Part shown: positions 42,922 to 49,974 of the stretch, in pieces
How the letters are laid out: each line of letters starts with the position of its first letter
How positions within the stretch are numbered: the first letter of the stretch is position 1
Source of the DNA: Aliarcobacter sp017996075
GTDB lineage: Bacteria; Campylobacterota; Campylobacteria; Campylobacterales; Arcobacteraceae
Length of the DNA: 49,974 nucleotides
Strand: one strand, 5' to 3'
Assembly: GCF_051062515.1 (NCBI RefSeq)
Contig: NZ_JAMXEK010000013.1
The notes under the pieces: generated by a model
Told to the model about the DNA's origin: nothing
What the model saw: the letters and a program-made list of their open reading frames with translations, nothing else
Databases searched by the model: none
Position numbers and translations under genes: made by a program

Positions 42922-44796
42922 ATGAGTACTAAAGATATAAATAAAACTATCGAGCAGTTAATCAAAGAGTATAAAGACTCAATATTAACTTATGAGAAAA
43001 TTATAAAAATTTTTCCAAAAGCTCCAACAGGTGCAACAATTAAAAAAATTCTTGCTCTTGTTCAGCTATATAATGTAAAAGTTATAAGTTCTCAAGAACA
43101 AGCAAAACTTCTAAACGATGAAGAGGCTAAAAAAAGAAAAGAGCAAAGAGAAAAACTAATCGAAGCAGAAGATGATGAGTTTGACTTACTAAAAAACAAA
43201 GAGCTTTTAGAGTGGTCAAGATCTGATTCACCCGTAAGAATGTATTTAAGAGAAATGGGACAAATTCCACTTTTAACAAAAGATGAAGAGATTGAAATAT
43301 CAAAAAGAATAGAGATGGGAGAGGATATCATCCTTGATGCTATTTGTTATGTTCCTTATCTAATAGACTTTATTTTAGAATATAAAGAACCTCTTGTAAA
43401 TAGAGAGAGAAAAGTAAAAGAGCTATTCAAAAACTTTGATGATGATACAGAAGAAGAGGAAGAAGAGGAAGAAGTTGAAGATTATGAAGATGATTTATCT
43501 GCTGATGTAGAAGATGATGAGAAAAAATTATCTGGTGCAAAACAGAAAAAACTAGATAAAAGAGCTCAAACAATCATAGAAGCATTCAAAAATCTTGAAA
43601 AAACAAAAAAAGAGTGGCTAAAATTTCAAGCAAAAGAAGTAGCTAAATCTAATGATGAAGTTGATGTTATGACTTTTGATTTAGCAGTTGCATTTAAAAA
43701 GAGATTATTAAAAGATGCCCTTCTTGACTTAGGACCTACTTCAAAATTAATAACTGAAATAGTAAAAGCTATGGAAACATCTTTAAAATCTGATGTTGGT
43801 TTTGATAGTGAATTAAAAAGATTAGAGTATAAATTACCACTTTTTAATGAAACTTTACAAAAGAATCACCAAAAGATTTTAGATAATATAATCAATTTAT
43901 CAAAAGCTCAAATAACTTCAATGGTTCCTGAAGCTACAATGGTTTCAACATATATGGAGATAAAAAAACTTTTCCAAACAGCAGAAGCTAGTAAAGATGG
44001 TTTTGATTTAACACCTGAAGAGCTAAAAGCTGTTTTAGAGCAGATAAAAAGAGGTAAAAAAATAACAGATACTTCAAAAGACAGAATGGCAAAATCAAAT
44101 CTTAGACTTGTTGTTTCTATTGCAAAAAGATACACAAATAGAGGTTTAGCTTTCTTGGATTTAATTCAAGAAGGAAATATTGGTCTTATGAAGGCTGTTG
44201 ATAAATTTGAGTATAAAAAAGGTTATAAATTCTCTACTTATGCAACTTGGTGGATTAGACAAGCAATCTCTAGAGCAATTGCAGATCAAGCAAGAACTAT
44301 TAGAATTCCTATTCATATGATTGAAACTATTAATAGAATCAATAAAATCATTAGAAAAGGTATTCAAGAAAATGGTAAAGAGCCAGATGTTGAAGAGATT
44401 GCAAAAGAAGTTGGATTACCAGTTGATAAAGTAAAACAAGTAATAAAAATCACAAAAGAACCTGTATCTTTAGAAGCTCCAATAGGAAGTGATGATGATG
44501 GTAAATTTGGAGATTTTGTACCAGATGAAAAAGCTCCAACACCAATTGATAACATTATGAAAGAGGATTTACAAGGACAAATTGACCAAATTCTTGGACA
44601 ATTAAATGAAAGAGAACAAGCAGTTATAAGAATGAGATTTGGTCTTATGGATGATGCTAGTGATAGAACTCTTGAAGAAATTGGAAAAGAACTTTCAGTT
44701 ACAAGAGAGAGAGTTAGACAAATTGAATCAAGTGCTATTAAAAAACTAAAACACCCAAAAGTTGGTAAAAATCTTAAAAATTATGTAGAGAGTTAA
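42922..44796 (+). CDS. rpoD: RNA polymerase primary sigma factor
   Basis: 624 residues. Region 1.1 is at the N terminus, then region 1.2 (SPVRMYLREMGQIPLLTKDE), a long acidic insert (about 175-205, runs of Glu/Asp), region 2 (KFSTYATWWIRQAISRAIAD, -10 recognition), region 3 and region 4 (ERVRQIESSAIKKLKHP, -35 recognition). This is the housekeeping sigma. It is monocistronic between leuD (divergent) and glyS (convergent). Confidence 0.98.
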   Translation: MSTKDINKTIEQLIKEYKDSILTYEKIIKIFPKAPTGATIKKILALVQLYNVKVISSQEQAKLLNDEEAKKRKEQREKLIEAEDDEFDLLKNKELLEWSRSDSPVRMYLREMGQIPLLTKDEEIEISKRIEMGEDIILDAICYVPYLIDFILEYKEPLVNRERKVKELFKNFDDDTEEEEEEEEVEDYEDDLSADVEDDEKKLSGAKQKKLDKRAQTIIEAFKNLEKTKKEWLKFQAKEVAKSNDEVDVMTFDLAVAFKKRLLKDALLDLGPTSKLITEIVKAMETSLKSDVGFDSELKRLEYKLPLFNETLQKNHQKILDNIINLSKAQITSMVPEATMVSTYMEIKKLFQTAEASKDGFDLTPEELKAVLEQIKRGKKITDTSKDRMAKSNLRLVVSIAKRYTNRGLAFLDLIQEGNIGLMKAVDKFEYKKGYKFSTYATWWIRQAISRAIADQARTIRIPIHMIETINRINKIIRKGIQENGKEPDVEEIAKEVGLPVDKVKQVIKITKEPVSLEAPIGSDDDGKFGDFVPDEKAPTPIDNIMKEDLQGQIDQILGQLNEREQAVIRMRFGLMDDASDRTLEEIGKELSVTRERVRQIESSAIKKLKHPKVGKNLKNYVES

Positions 44797-44804
44797 TCTC
44801 TACA
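44784..44804 (+). terminator. Stem-loop at the rpoD stop codon
   Basis: TGTAGAGA and TCTCTACA pair over 8 bp with a GTTAA loop that contains the stop codon. The following TAAAAT is a poor U-tract, so termination efficiency is uncertain. Confidence 0.5.
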
Positions 44805-44826
44805 TAAAATCAAAATATATAAAACC

Positions 44827-46851
44827 TTAAATTGTTATTTCTTTAATATCTGCGATATTTCTAAATCCTAAATAAACTTGTGCAATAAGATTTTTTCTAT
44901 TTGTTTTAATTTTTTCATCTTCATGATTTACAAAAACTTTTTCAAAAAAGCTATCAAGTTGTGGTTTTAAAGAAAATAGAGCTTCAAGCTCTTCATCAAA
45001 AGTTACAAAGTTTGAAGTTTTTATTTTTTTGAAACTATTATATAAATCTCTCTCTTCATCTTGTTCAAATAGTGTTTCTTCAATATTTAAAGAACTATTA
45101 ATCTCAATATCTTTTACAATATTTGCAACTCTTTTAAATGTAGCACTATAATCTTTAAAATTATCACTTTCAACAAATGGATTTAAAGCTTCTACTTTTT
45201 GATAAATTTTATAAATATTTCTCTCTCCACTACTTATTACAGCTTTTAAAACAGTTGGATTTACACTATCAAAAATTTTATAAAGTCTTTCTATAAAAAA
45301 TTCATTTAAAACTTTTAAATCAAGATTTTTATAATTTTCTTTTAAATCTTCAAAAATAGCTTTAAAATCTATATCCAATTTATGTTCTATTGCAATTTTT
45401 ACAACTCCTAAAGCTGCTCTTCTTAATGCAAATGGATCTTTTGAACCTGTTGGAATTTTTCCAGCACTAAAAAGTGCCATAAGATTATCTATTTTATTTG
45501 ACATAGCAACTATTGAAGAGAAAATTGAACTAGGAAGTTCACTATTCTCACCACTTGGAAGATACTGCTCTTTTAGCGCCAAACTAATCTTTTCATCATT
45601 TTTTGCAATTTTAGAATAGTAGTAACCCATAAGCCCTTGAAGTTCTGTAAACTCATAAACCATTTCACTCATTAAATCAGCTTTTGAAAGCATTACAGCT
45701 TTTTGCAATAGTTCAATATCTTTTTTATCTATTTTTAAAATCTCTGCCAAATATGAAGCAATTTTTGCCTCTCTTTCACATTTATCATAAACTGTTCCTA
45801 AACCTTCAACAAATACAAGTTTTTTAAGTCCTTCATTTGATAAACCATTTTTAATATCATTTTTATAAAAAAACATTGCATCTGCTAATCTTGGTCTTAA
45901 AACCTTCTCATTTCCAGATATTATATATCCAAAATCATTTGTTAATGCATTTGAAACAACTACAAAATTATTTGTAAGTTTCTCATTTTTATAAACTGCA
46001 AAATATCTCTGATTTGCTTTCATTGATGTAACAATTACTTCAGCTGGAAGTTCCAAAAACTCTTCATCAAATTTTCCTAAAAGTGCTGTTGGATACTCAG
46101 TAATTGCAACAACTTCATCTAATAACTCTAAGTCCAATTCTATTTTAACATTATACTTTATTTCAATATCTTTTATTTGTTTTAAGATTTTTTCTCTTCT
46201 TTCATCTTGATATAAAACTACTCCATATTTGTCTAACTTACAAAAATAATCACCAACATCATTAAAAATAAATGGTTCATAACTATCCATTCTATGCCCA
46301 AATGATAAGTTTGAAGATTTTACTCCAAAAAGCTCACCTTCTATAATTTCATTATCCATCATTATAGAAAAAAATCTAATAGGTCTTATAAAACTATCAC
46401 TTCTACTTCCCCATCTCATAGATTTTCCAAAATTTAAACTTGCTACAAACTCATTTACCATATTATTTAAAAGCTCTTTTGAAAAAGCTCCAGAAATTTT
46501 TTGTTTATGATATAAAACTTCACCTTTTCCAAAATCTTTAAATGAAATTTCATCTACACTAATACCACATTTTGATGCAAAACTAGCAGCTGCAGGTGTT
46601 GCTATACCATCTTTAAAAGCTATACTTCTTGGAGCACCAATGTTTTCAACTTCACTATCTTCTTGTTTTACTTGAAACTCTCTATGCCATAAAACCAATC
46701 TTCTTGGAGTATAAAATAACTCAAAATTACAAAGTAAACTATTTTTTTCTAAAATATAACTCCATTTTTTCTCAATATTTGATAACTCCTTTAAAAATGG
46801 AATAGCTGGTAACTCTTCAACTCCAATTTCTATTAAAAGTGGTTTAAGCAT
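44827..46851 (-). CDS. glyS: Glycyl-tRNA synthetase beta subunit
   Basis: 674 residues. LLIEIGVEELPAIPF at the start, MRWGSRSDSFIRPIRFFSIM and AGKIPTGSKDPFALRRAALG are diagnostic of GlyS, the tRNA-binding subunit of the alpha2beta2 synthetase; glyQ is elsewhere. Its start overlaps the small membrane-protein gene by 8 bp, so it is translationally coupled to a row of small genes. Confidence 0.97.
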   Translation of the reverse strand: MLKPLLIEIGVEELPAIPFLKELSNIEKKWSYILEKNSLLCNFELFYTPRRLVLWHREFQVKQEDSEVENIGAPRSIAFKDGIATPAAASFASKCGISVDEISFKDFGKGEVLYHKQKISGAFSKELLNNMVNEFVASLNFGKSMRWGSRSDSFIRPIRFFSIMMDNEIIEGELFGVKSSNLSFGHRMDSYEPFIFNDVGDYFCKLDKYGVVLYQDERREKILKQIKDIEIKYNVKIELDLELLDEVVAITEYPTALLGKFDEEFLELPAEVIVTSMKANQRYFAVYKNEKLTNNFVVVSNALTNDFGYIISGNEKVLRPRLADAMFFYKNDIKNGLSNEGLKKLVFVEGLGTVYDKCEREAKIASYLAEILKIDKKDIELLQKAVMLSKADLMSEMVYEFTELQGLMGYYYSKIAKNDEKISLALKEQYLPSGENSELPSSIFSSIVAMSNKIDNLMALFSAGKIPTGSKDPFALRRAALGVVKIAIEHKLDIDFKAIFEDLKENYKNLDLKVLNEFFIERLYKIFDSVNPTVLKAVISSGERNIYKIYQKVEALNPFVESDNFKDYSATFKRVANIVKDIEINSSLNIEETLFEQDEERDLYNSFKKIKTSNFVTFDEELEALFSLKPQLDSFFEKVFVNHEDEKIKTNRKNLIAQVYLGFRNIADIKEITI

Positions 46852-47011
46852 TTTCTTTTTCCTTATCTTGGTTTTTATTTTTTTCTATTTCTTCTAATTT
46901 TTCAAGTTTATCTGTATGTTTTTTAATTTGTTGCCGATTAAAATTTATAATAAACATAGCAACCATAAAAACAAATAGAGCTAAAACTACAAAATCTAAG
47001 ATATCTTTCAT
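46844..47011 (-). CDS. Small single-pass membrane protein, 55 residues
   Basis: Not recognised. MKDILDFVVLALFVFMVAMF gives one hydrophobic N-terminal helix (about 5-23), followed by a charged Lys/Glu-rich tail (about 25-55). The start overlaps the upstream gene by 4 bp (ATGA) and the end overlaps glyS by 8 bp, a strong sign that it is real. Orientation would put the charged tail in the cytoplasm. Confidence 0.75.
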   Translation of the reverse strand: MKDILDFVVLALFVFMVAMFIINFNRQQIKKHTDKLEKLEEIEKNKNQDKEKENA

Positions 47012-47388
47012 ACTTTTGTCTCCAATAAATCACTATAAATAGCTCCATCAATCTCTTCTATAGCAACTTTTTCCAAATCATCACTAGATTTTATAATAGT
47101 CAAAATTTTTGAATCCCACATATAATTATCAGCTATTTTTTGTAATTTTTTAGCTAATTCATTTTCACAAATTATATATTTTGCATTAAAATTTGAAGCA
47201 TAAATAGCCTCTTTTATAGATTTTACATATACAAAAAAATTTAAATGTTGAAAAAAAGAGTATTTTAAAAGTTCTTCATTAAAATCAAAAAAAATCATTG
47301 AATTTGATTTTGTATTTTTAATATCTTCAATACTTATAACTTTATAAAAAGTTTCAAATGGGATTAAATTATCTCCAATTATCTTCAT
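47008..47388 (-). CDS. Conserved hypothetical protein
   Basis: 126 residues, no family recognised. Alternating hydrophobic strands and helices (VISIEDIKNTKSNSMIFFDF, LNFFVYVKSIKEAIYASNFN) suggest a small Rossmann-like cytoplasmic protein. No signal peptide or membrane helix. One base after the PP0621-like gene and overlapping the small membrane gene; it is part of the ribA-to-glyS operon. Confidence 0.7.
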   Translation of the reverse strand: MKIIGDNLIPFETFYKVISIEDIKNTKSNSMIFFDFNEELLKYSFFQHLNFFVYVKSIKEAIYASNFNAKYIICENELAKKLQKIADNYMWDSKILTIIKSSDDLEKVAIEEIDGAIYSDLLETKV

Positions 47389-47389
47389 T

Positions 47390-47611
47390 TTAAGCCTTTT
47401 TGTTATTTAAACAATCTTTTGAACAAAAAAACTTTCCACTACTTAAAATAGCCTCTTTTTGAGAAACAAATGTACTACAAGTAGGACATTCTACCATCTC
47501 ATCAGAGATTAATTTATCATTTTTTTTAACACCATCAACTCTTTTGTTTTTAAAAAATAGCAAATATACAACAAAACCAGCCAAAACAACAGCTATTACT
47601 TTTATCAACAT
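47390..47611 (-). CDS. PP0621-like membrane-anchored zinc-ribbon protein
   Basis: 73 residues. One N-terminal membrane helix (VIAVVLAGFVVYLLFF) and a Cys-rich C-terminal domain, VECPTCSTFVSQKEAI then GKFFCSKDC, giving C-x2-C and C-x3-C as probable zinc ligands. The pattern matches the PP0621 family of unknown function. It overlaps rsmG by 7 bp. Confidence 0.75.
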   Translation of the reverse strand: MLIKVIAVVLAGFVVYLLFFKNKRVDGVKKNDKLISDEMVECPTCSTFVSQKEAILSSGKFFCSKDCLNNKKA

Positions 47612-48195
47612 TTTTTTCCTTTAATATATAAATAATTTCGTTCACATCTTGAAACAACTTTATAGTTAGATATTTTAGAAGTTTCAATCTCATCTTCTAG
47701 CATACTTCCTTTATAAAAAAGATAAGATGTATGTTCTTTTTTTATCTTAGAAGTGATATTTAAAAGTAAATTTGTATTTGTAACTGCTCTACTTGTTATT
47801 AAATCAACTTCCAAACCTTCTACATTTTCTGCTCTTTTTTGTAATATTGTAAGATTATTCAAACCTAAACTGGCTTTCACAAAGTTTAAAAAAGCAACTC
47901 TTTTTACTCTTGGTTCTATTAAATAAGCTTTTACATCTTTTCTTGCAATTGCTAAAATTAAACCTGGATAACCAGCTCCTGTACCAATATCTGCAAAACT
48001 ATTAAATTCATCTATAAAGTTAAGAGGATAAAGTGAATCTAGTATATTTTCATATATATCATGTTTGCTTAATCTTCCACTTAAATTATGAACCTTTCCC
48101 CACTTTTGCAAAAGTTCAACAAAAACTTCACAATTTTTATAAAAAATATCTTGAAAGTTTAAACTATTTTCTTGTAATAAATTTCTTAAACTCAA
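47605..48195 (-). CDS. rsmG: 16S rRNA (guanine-527-N7) methyltransferase
   Basis: 196 residues. The SAM-binding motif FADIGTGAGYPGLILAIA and the following LIEPRVKRVAFL, plus ITSRAVTN, identify RsmG, which methylates G527 of 16S rRNA. The start is a TTG at 48195 overlapping the ribA stop (TTGA), so translation is probably coupled; no ATG fits the conserved N terminus. Confidence 0.93.
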   Translation of the reverse strand: MSLRNLLQENSLNFQDIFYKNCEVFVELLQKWGKVHNLSGRLSKHDIYENILDSLYPLNFIDEFNSFADIGTGAGYPGLILAIARKDVKAYLIEPRVKRVAFLNFVKASLGLNNLTILQKRAENVEGLEVDLITSRAVTNTNLLLNITSKIKKEHTSYLFYKGSMLEDEIETSKISNYKVVSRCERNYLYIKGKKC

Positions 48196-48767
48196 AGCAT
48201 ATGTCCCATTTGTTCTTTTTTTGTATTTAAATAGTTTTTATTATGACAATTTGGTTCAACTATTGTTGGAATTCTTTCTACAATCTCTACATCCAAAGTT
48301 TCAAGAAATTTCATTTTTGCAGGATTATTTGTAAGAACATTTATTTTTTTTATCCCTAAATCTTTTAAAATATATTCAACAATACTATATTCTCTCTCAT
48401 CTTCCCTAAAACCTAAAGCCAAATTTGCCTCAACTGTATTTTTTCCTGCATCTTGTAAACTATAAGCATTTACTTTATTGAGAAGTCCTATATTTCGACC
48501 TTCTTGTCTATGATATATTACTAAACCACTATTCTTTGCTATATAAGCAATTGCCAATTCTAATTGTTTTTGACAATCACATTTAATACTTCCAAAAACA
48601 TCTCCTGTAAGACACTCTGAATGTATTCTCAAGTTAACAATAGCTTGTGGATCAAAATCTTCACTCATCAAAGCTAAATGCTCTTGATTATTTTGTTTAT
48701 ATGCTTTTATCTTAAAATTTCCGTGTTTAGTAGGAAGGTTTGCTATATTTGATTCGATTATATTCAT
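48192..48767 (-). CDS. ribA: GTP cyclohydrolase II
   Basis: 191 residues, monofunctional (no DHBP synthase domain). Zinc ligands lie in HSECLTGDVFGSIKCDCQ and the catalytic region is YHRQEGRNIGLLNKVNAYSL. First step of riboflavin synthesis from GTP. First gene of the minus-strand operon ribA-rsmG-PP0621-hypothetical-small membrane protein-glyS. Divergent from hemB across 59 bp. Confidence 0.96.
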   Translation of the reverse strand: MNIIESNIANLPTKHGNFKIKAYKQNNQEHLALMSEDFDPQAIVNLRIHSECLTGDVFGSIKCDCQKQLELAIAYIAKNSGLVIYHRQEGRNIGLLNKVNAYSLQDAGKNTVEANLALGFREDEREYSIVEYILKDLGIKKINVLTNNPAKMKFLETLDVEIVERIPTIVEPNCHNKNYLNTKKEQMGHML

Positions 48768-48826
48768 TTGTATTTAAACCTTAAACTGTTAAAATCCAAA
48801 GATTATATCAAAAAGAGGTAAATATT

Positions 48827-49801
48827 ATGTTTAAACGATTTAGAAGATTAAGATTAAATGAAACTTTAAGAAATTTGGTTCAAGAGACAACTATTAGCAA
48901 AGATGATTTTATATATCCTCTTTTTGTAAAAGAGGGAAATGGTATTAAAATAGAGATTTCAAGTATGCCTGGTGTTTTTCAAATGAGTATTGATGAAATT
49001 TTAAAAGAGTGTGAGTATTTACAAAAAATAGGATTAAACTCTATTATACTATTTGCCATTCCTGATATTAAAGATTCAGTTGGAAGTGAATGTTTATGCG
49101 ACGAAAGTATAATCTCAAGAACAATAAAAGCAATTAAAGAGAAATTTCCAAATATGTTTATTGTTACAGATTTATGTTTTTGTGAATATACAGATCATGG
49201 ACATTGTGGAATACTTGATCCAAAAACACAAAGTGTACATAATGATAAAACTCTTGAAATATCTGCACAACAAGCACTAGTTCATGCACGTGCAGGTGCT
49301 GATATGATAGCACCATCTGGAATGATGGATGGAATTATTACAACACTTAGAACTGCTTTAGATGAAAATGGTTTTAAAGATTTACCAATTATGGCATACT
49401 CTACAAAATTTGCTAGTGGATATTATGGACCATTTAGAGATGTAGCTGAATCAACTCCAAGCTTTGGTGATAGAAGAACTTATCAGATGAATCCAGCAAA
49501 TAGACTTGAAGCAATTAGTGAATCACTTGAAGATGAAAAAGAAGGTGCAGATATTTTAATGGTAAAACCAGCACTTGCATTTTTAGATATTGTAAGAGAT
49601 ATAAGAAATGAGACAAAACTTCCATTATGTGTTTATAATGTAAGTGGTGAATACGCTATGTTAAAACATGCTGGAATTGCAGGACTTATTGATTATGAAA
49701 GAGTTATGATGGAAACTATGATAGCTTTCAAAAGAGCTGGTGCAAACATTATAATATCTTATCATGCAAAAGAAGTTTGTGAAATATTAAATAGAAAATA
49801 A
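48827..49801 (+). CDS. hemB: Delta-aminolevulinic acid dehydratase (porphobilinogen synthase)
   Basis: 324 residues. The metal-binding loop DLCFCEYTDHGHCG has the Cys residues of zinc-type enzymes. Active-site lysines lie in AYSTKFASGYYGPFRD and DILMVKPALAFLD. Condenses two 5-aminolevulinate molecules in heme synthesis. AGAGG lies 9 nt before the ATG. Followed by a hairpin terminator. Confidence 0.97.
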   Translation: MFKRFRRLRLNETLRNLVQETTISKDDFIYPLFVKEGNGIKIEISSMPGVFQMSIDEILKECEYLQKIGLNSIILFAIPDIKDSVGSECLCDESIISRTIKAIKEKFPNMFIVTDLCFCEYTDHGHCGILDPKTQSVHNDKTLEISAQQALVHARAGADMIAPSGMMDGIITTLRTALDENGFKDLPIMAYSTKFASGYYGPFRDVAESTPSFGDRRTYQMNPANRLEAISESLEDEKEGADILMVKPALAFLDIVRDIRNETKLPLCVYNVSGEYAMLKHAGIAGLIDYERVMMETMIAFKRAGANIIISYHAKEVCEILNRK

Positions 49802-49814
49802 GTTGTTATATTTT

Positions 49815-49842
49815 AAATCGTATGTTAATTCATACGGTTTTT
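49815..49842 (+). terminator. hemB terminator
   Basis: CGTATG and CATACG form a stem with a TTAATT loop, extended by A/T pairs and followed by GTTTTT. It begins 14 bp after the hemB stop. Confidence 0.75.
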
Positions 49843-49860
49843 AACTTTTAAAAGATATAA

Positions 49861-49974
49861 AAAAGCTTGTATAAACAAGAAGTAAAATAAAAAAGCTTAC
49901 CTTGACCTACTTAAATAGAGTAAGACAAGATAAGCTCTTGGTTTTTGGTTGTTTGTTAAAAAAACTCAATGAGC
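49861..49974. other. Structured intergenic tail with imperfect hairpin
   Basis: An interrupted stem runs 49894-49936: AGCTTA/TAAGCT, a 1x1 mismatch, CTTG/CAAG, a 3x3 mismatch, TACT/AGTA and a 7-nt loop. It is flanked by A and T tracts on both sides. A small CTTGT/ACAAG stem lies just before. It may be a bidirectional terminator for a convergent gene outside the window or part of a small RNA. Confidence 0.5.

Overview
The window is AT-rich, densely packed DNA that reads as the chromosome of a Campylobacterota bacterium, most likely of the Arcobacter/Aliarcobacter group. The evidence is the extreme A/T codon bias, the adjacent UPF0323 lipoprotein and glutathionylspermidine-synthase-like genes, the rpmJ-rpsM-rpsK-rpsD-rpoA-rplQ order, and the style of the chemoreceptors. 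Species is inferred from gene content only.

Positions 1-14658 hold a complete type III CRISPR-Cas locus, read leftward on the minus strand, that fits subtype III-D. In transcription order it encodes Csx20, a two-helix membrane protein, Cas6, a short Cas10 with GGDD but no HD domain, a single Cas7, Csx10, a fused double Cas7, Csx19, a large RAMP with a coiled-coil tail, a ribbon-helix-helix/PIN toxin-antitoxin-like pair with its own palindromic operator, a CARF-HEPN ribonuclease, a reverse transcriptase-Cas1 fusion and Cas2. A ~400-bp leader with four ~100-bp-spaced repeats of a 14-bp motif follows, then a 9-repeat CRISPR array. The likely logic is: RT-Cas1/Cas2 acquire spacers (possibly from RNA), Cas6 processes crRNA, and the Cas10/Cas7/Csx10 complex detects target RNA and makes cyclic oligoadenylate. 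That signal would activate the CARF-HEPN RNase and perhaps the membrane protein, with Csx20 as the probable off-switch. The RT-cas1 frame has no ATG, GTG or TTG start.

Positions 14899-15822 hold a divergent gene with two winged-helix-like repeats, a perfect 12-bp tandem repeat and a PD-(D/E)XK-like nuclease domain. A 374-bp gap follows. Positions 16197-22973 form a type I secretion operon: TolC fused to thrombospondin-type-3 and OmpA domains, a LapB-like ABC transporter, an HlyD-type adaptor and a LuxR-type regulator.

Positions 23188-36598 are core and accessory genes: a DEAD-box helicase with an apparent AUA start, a lipoprotein, a GSP-synthase-like enzyme, a phosphatase, two chemoreceptors flanking ligA in inverted orientation, guaB and gatA. 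Positions 36754-39661 are the alpha ribosomal operon. Positions 39877-49801 carry a HIT protein, a DHH phosphoesterase, leuB/leuD, rpoD, glyS, three small genes, rsmG, ribA and hemB. No rRNA or tRNA gene was recognised.
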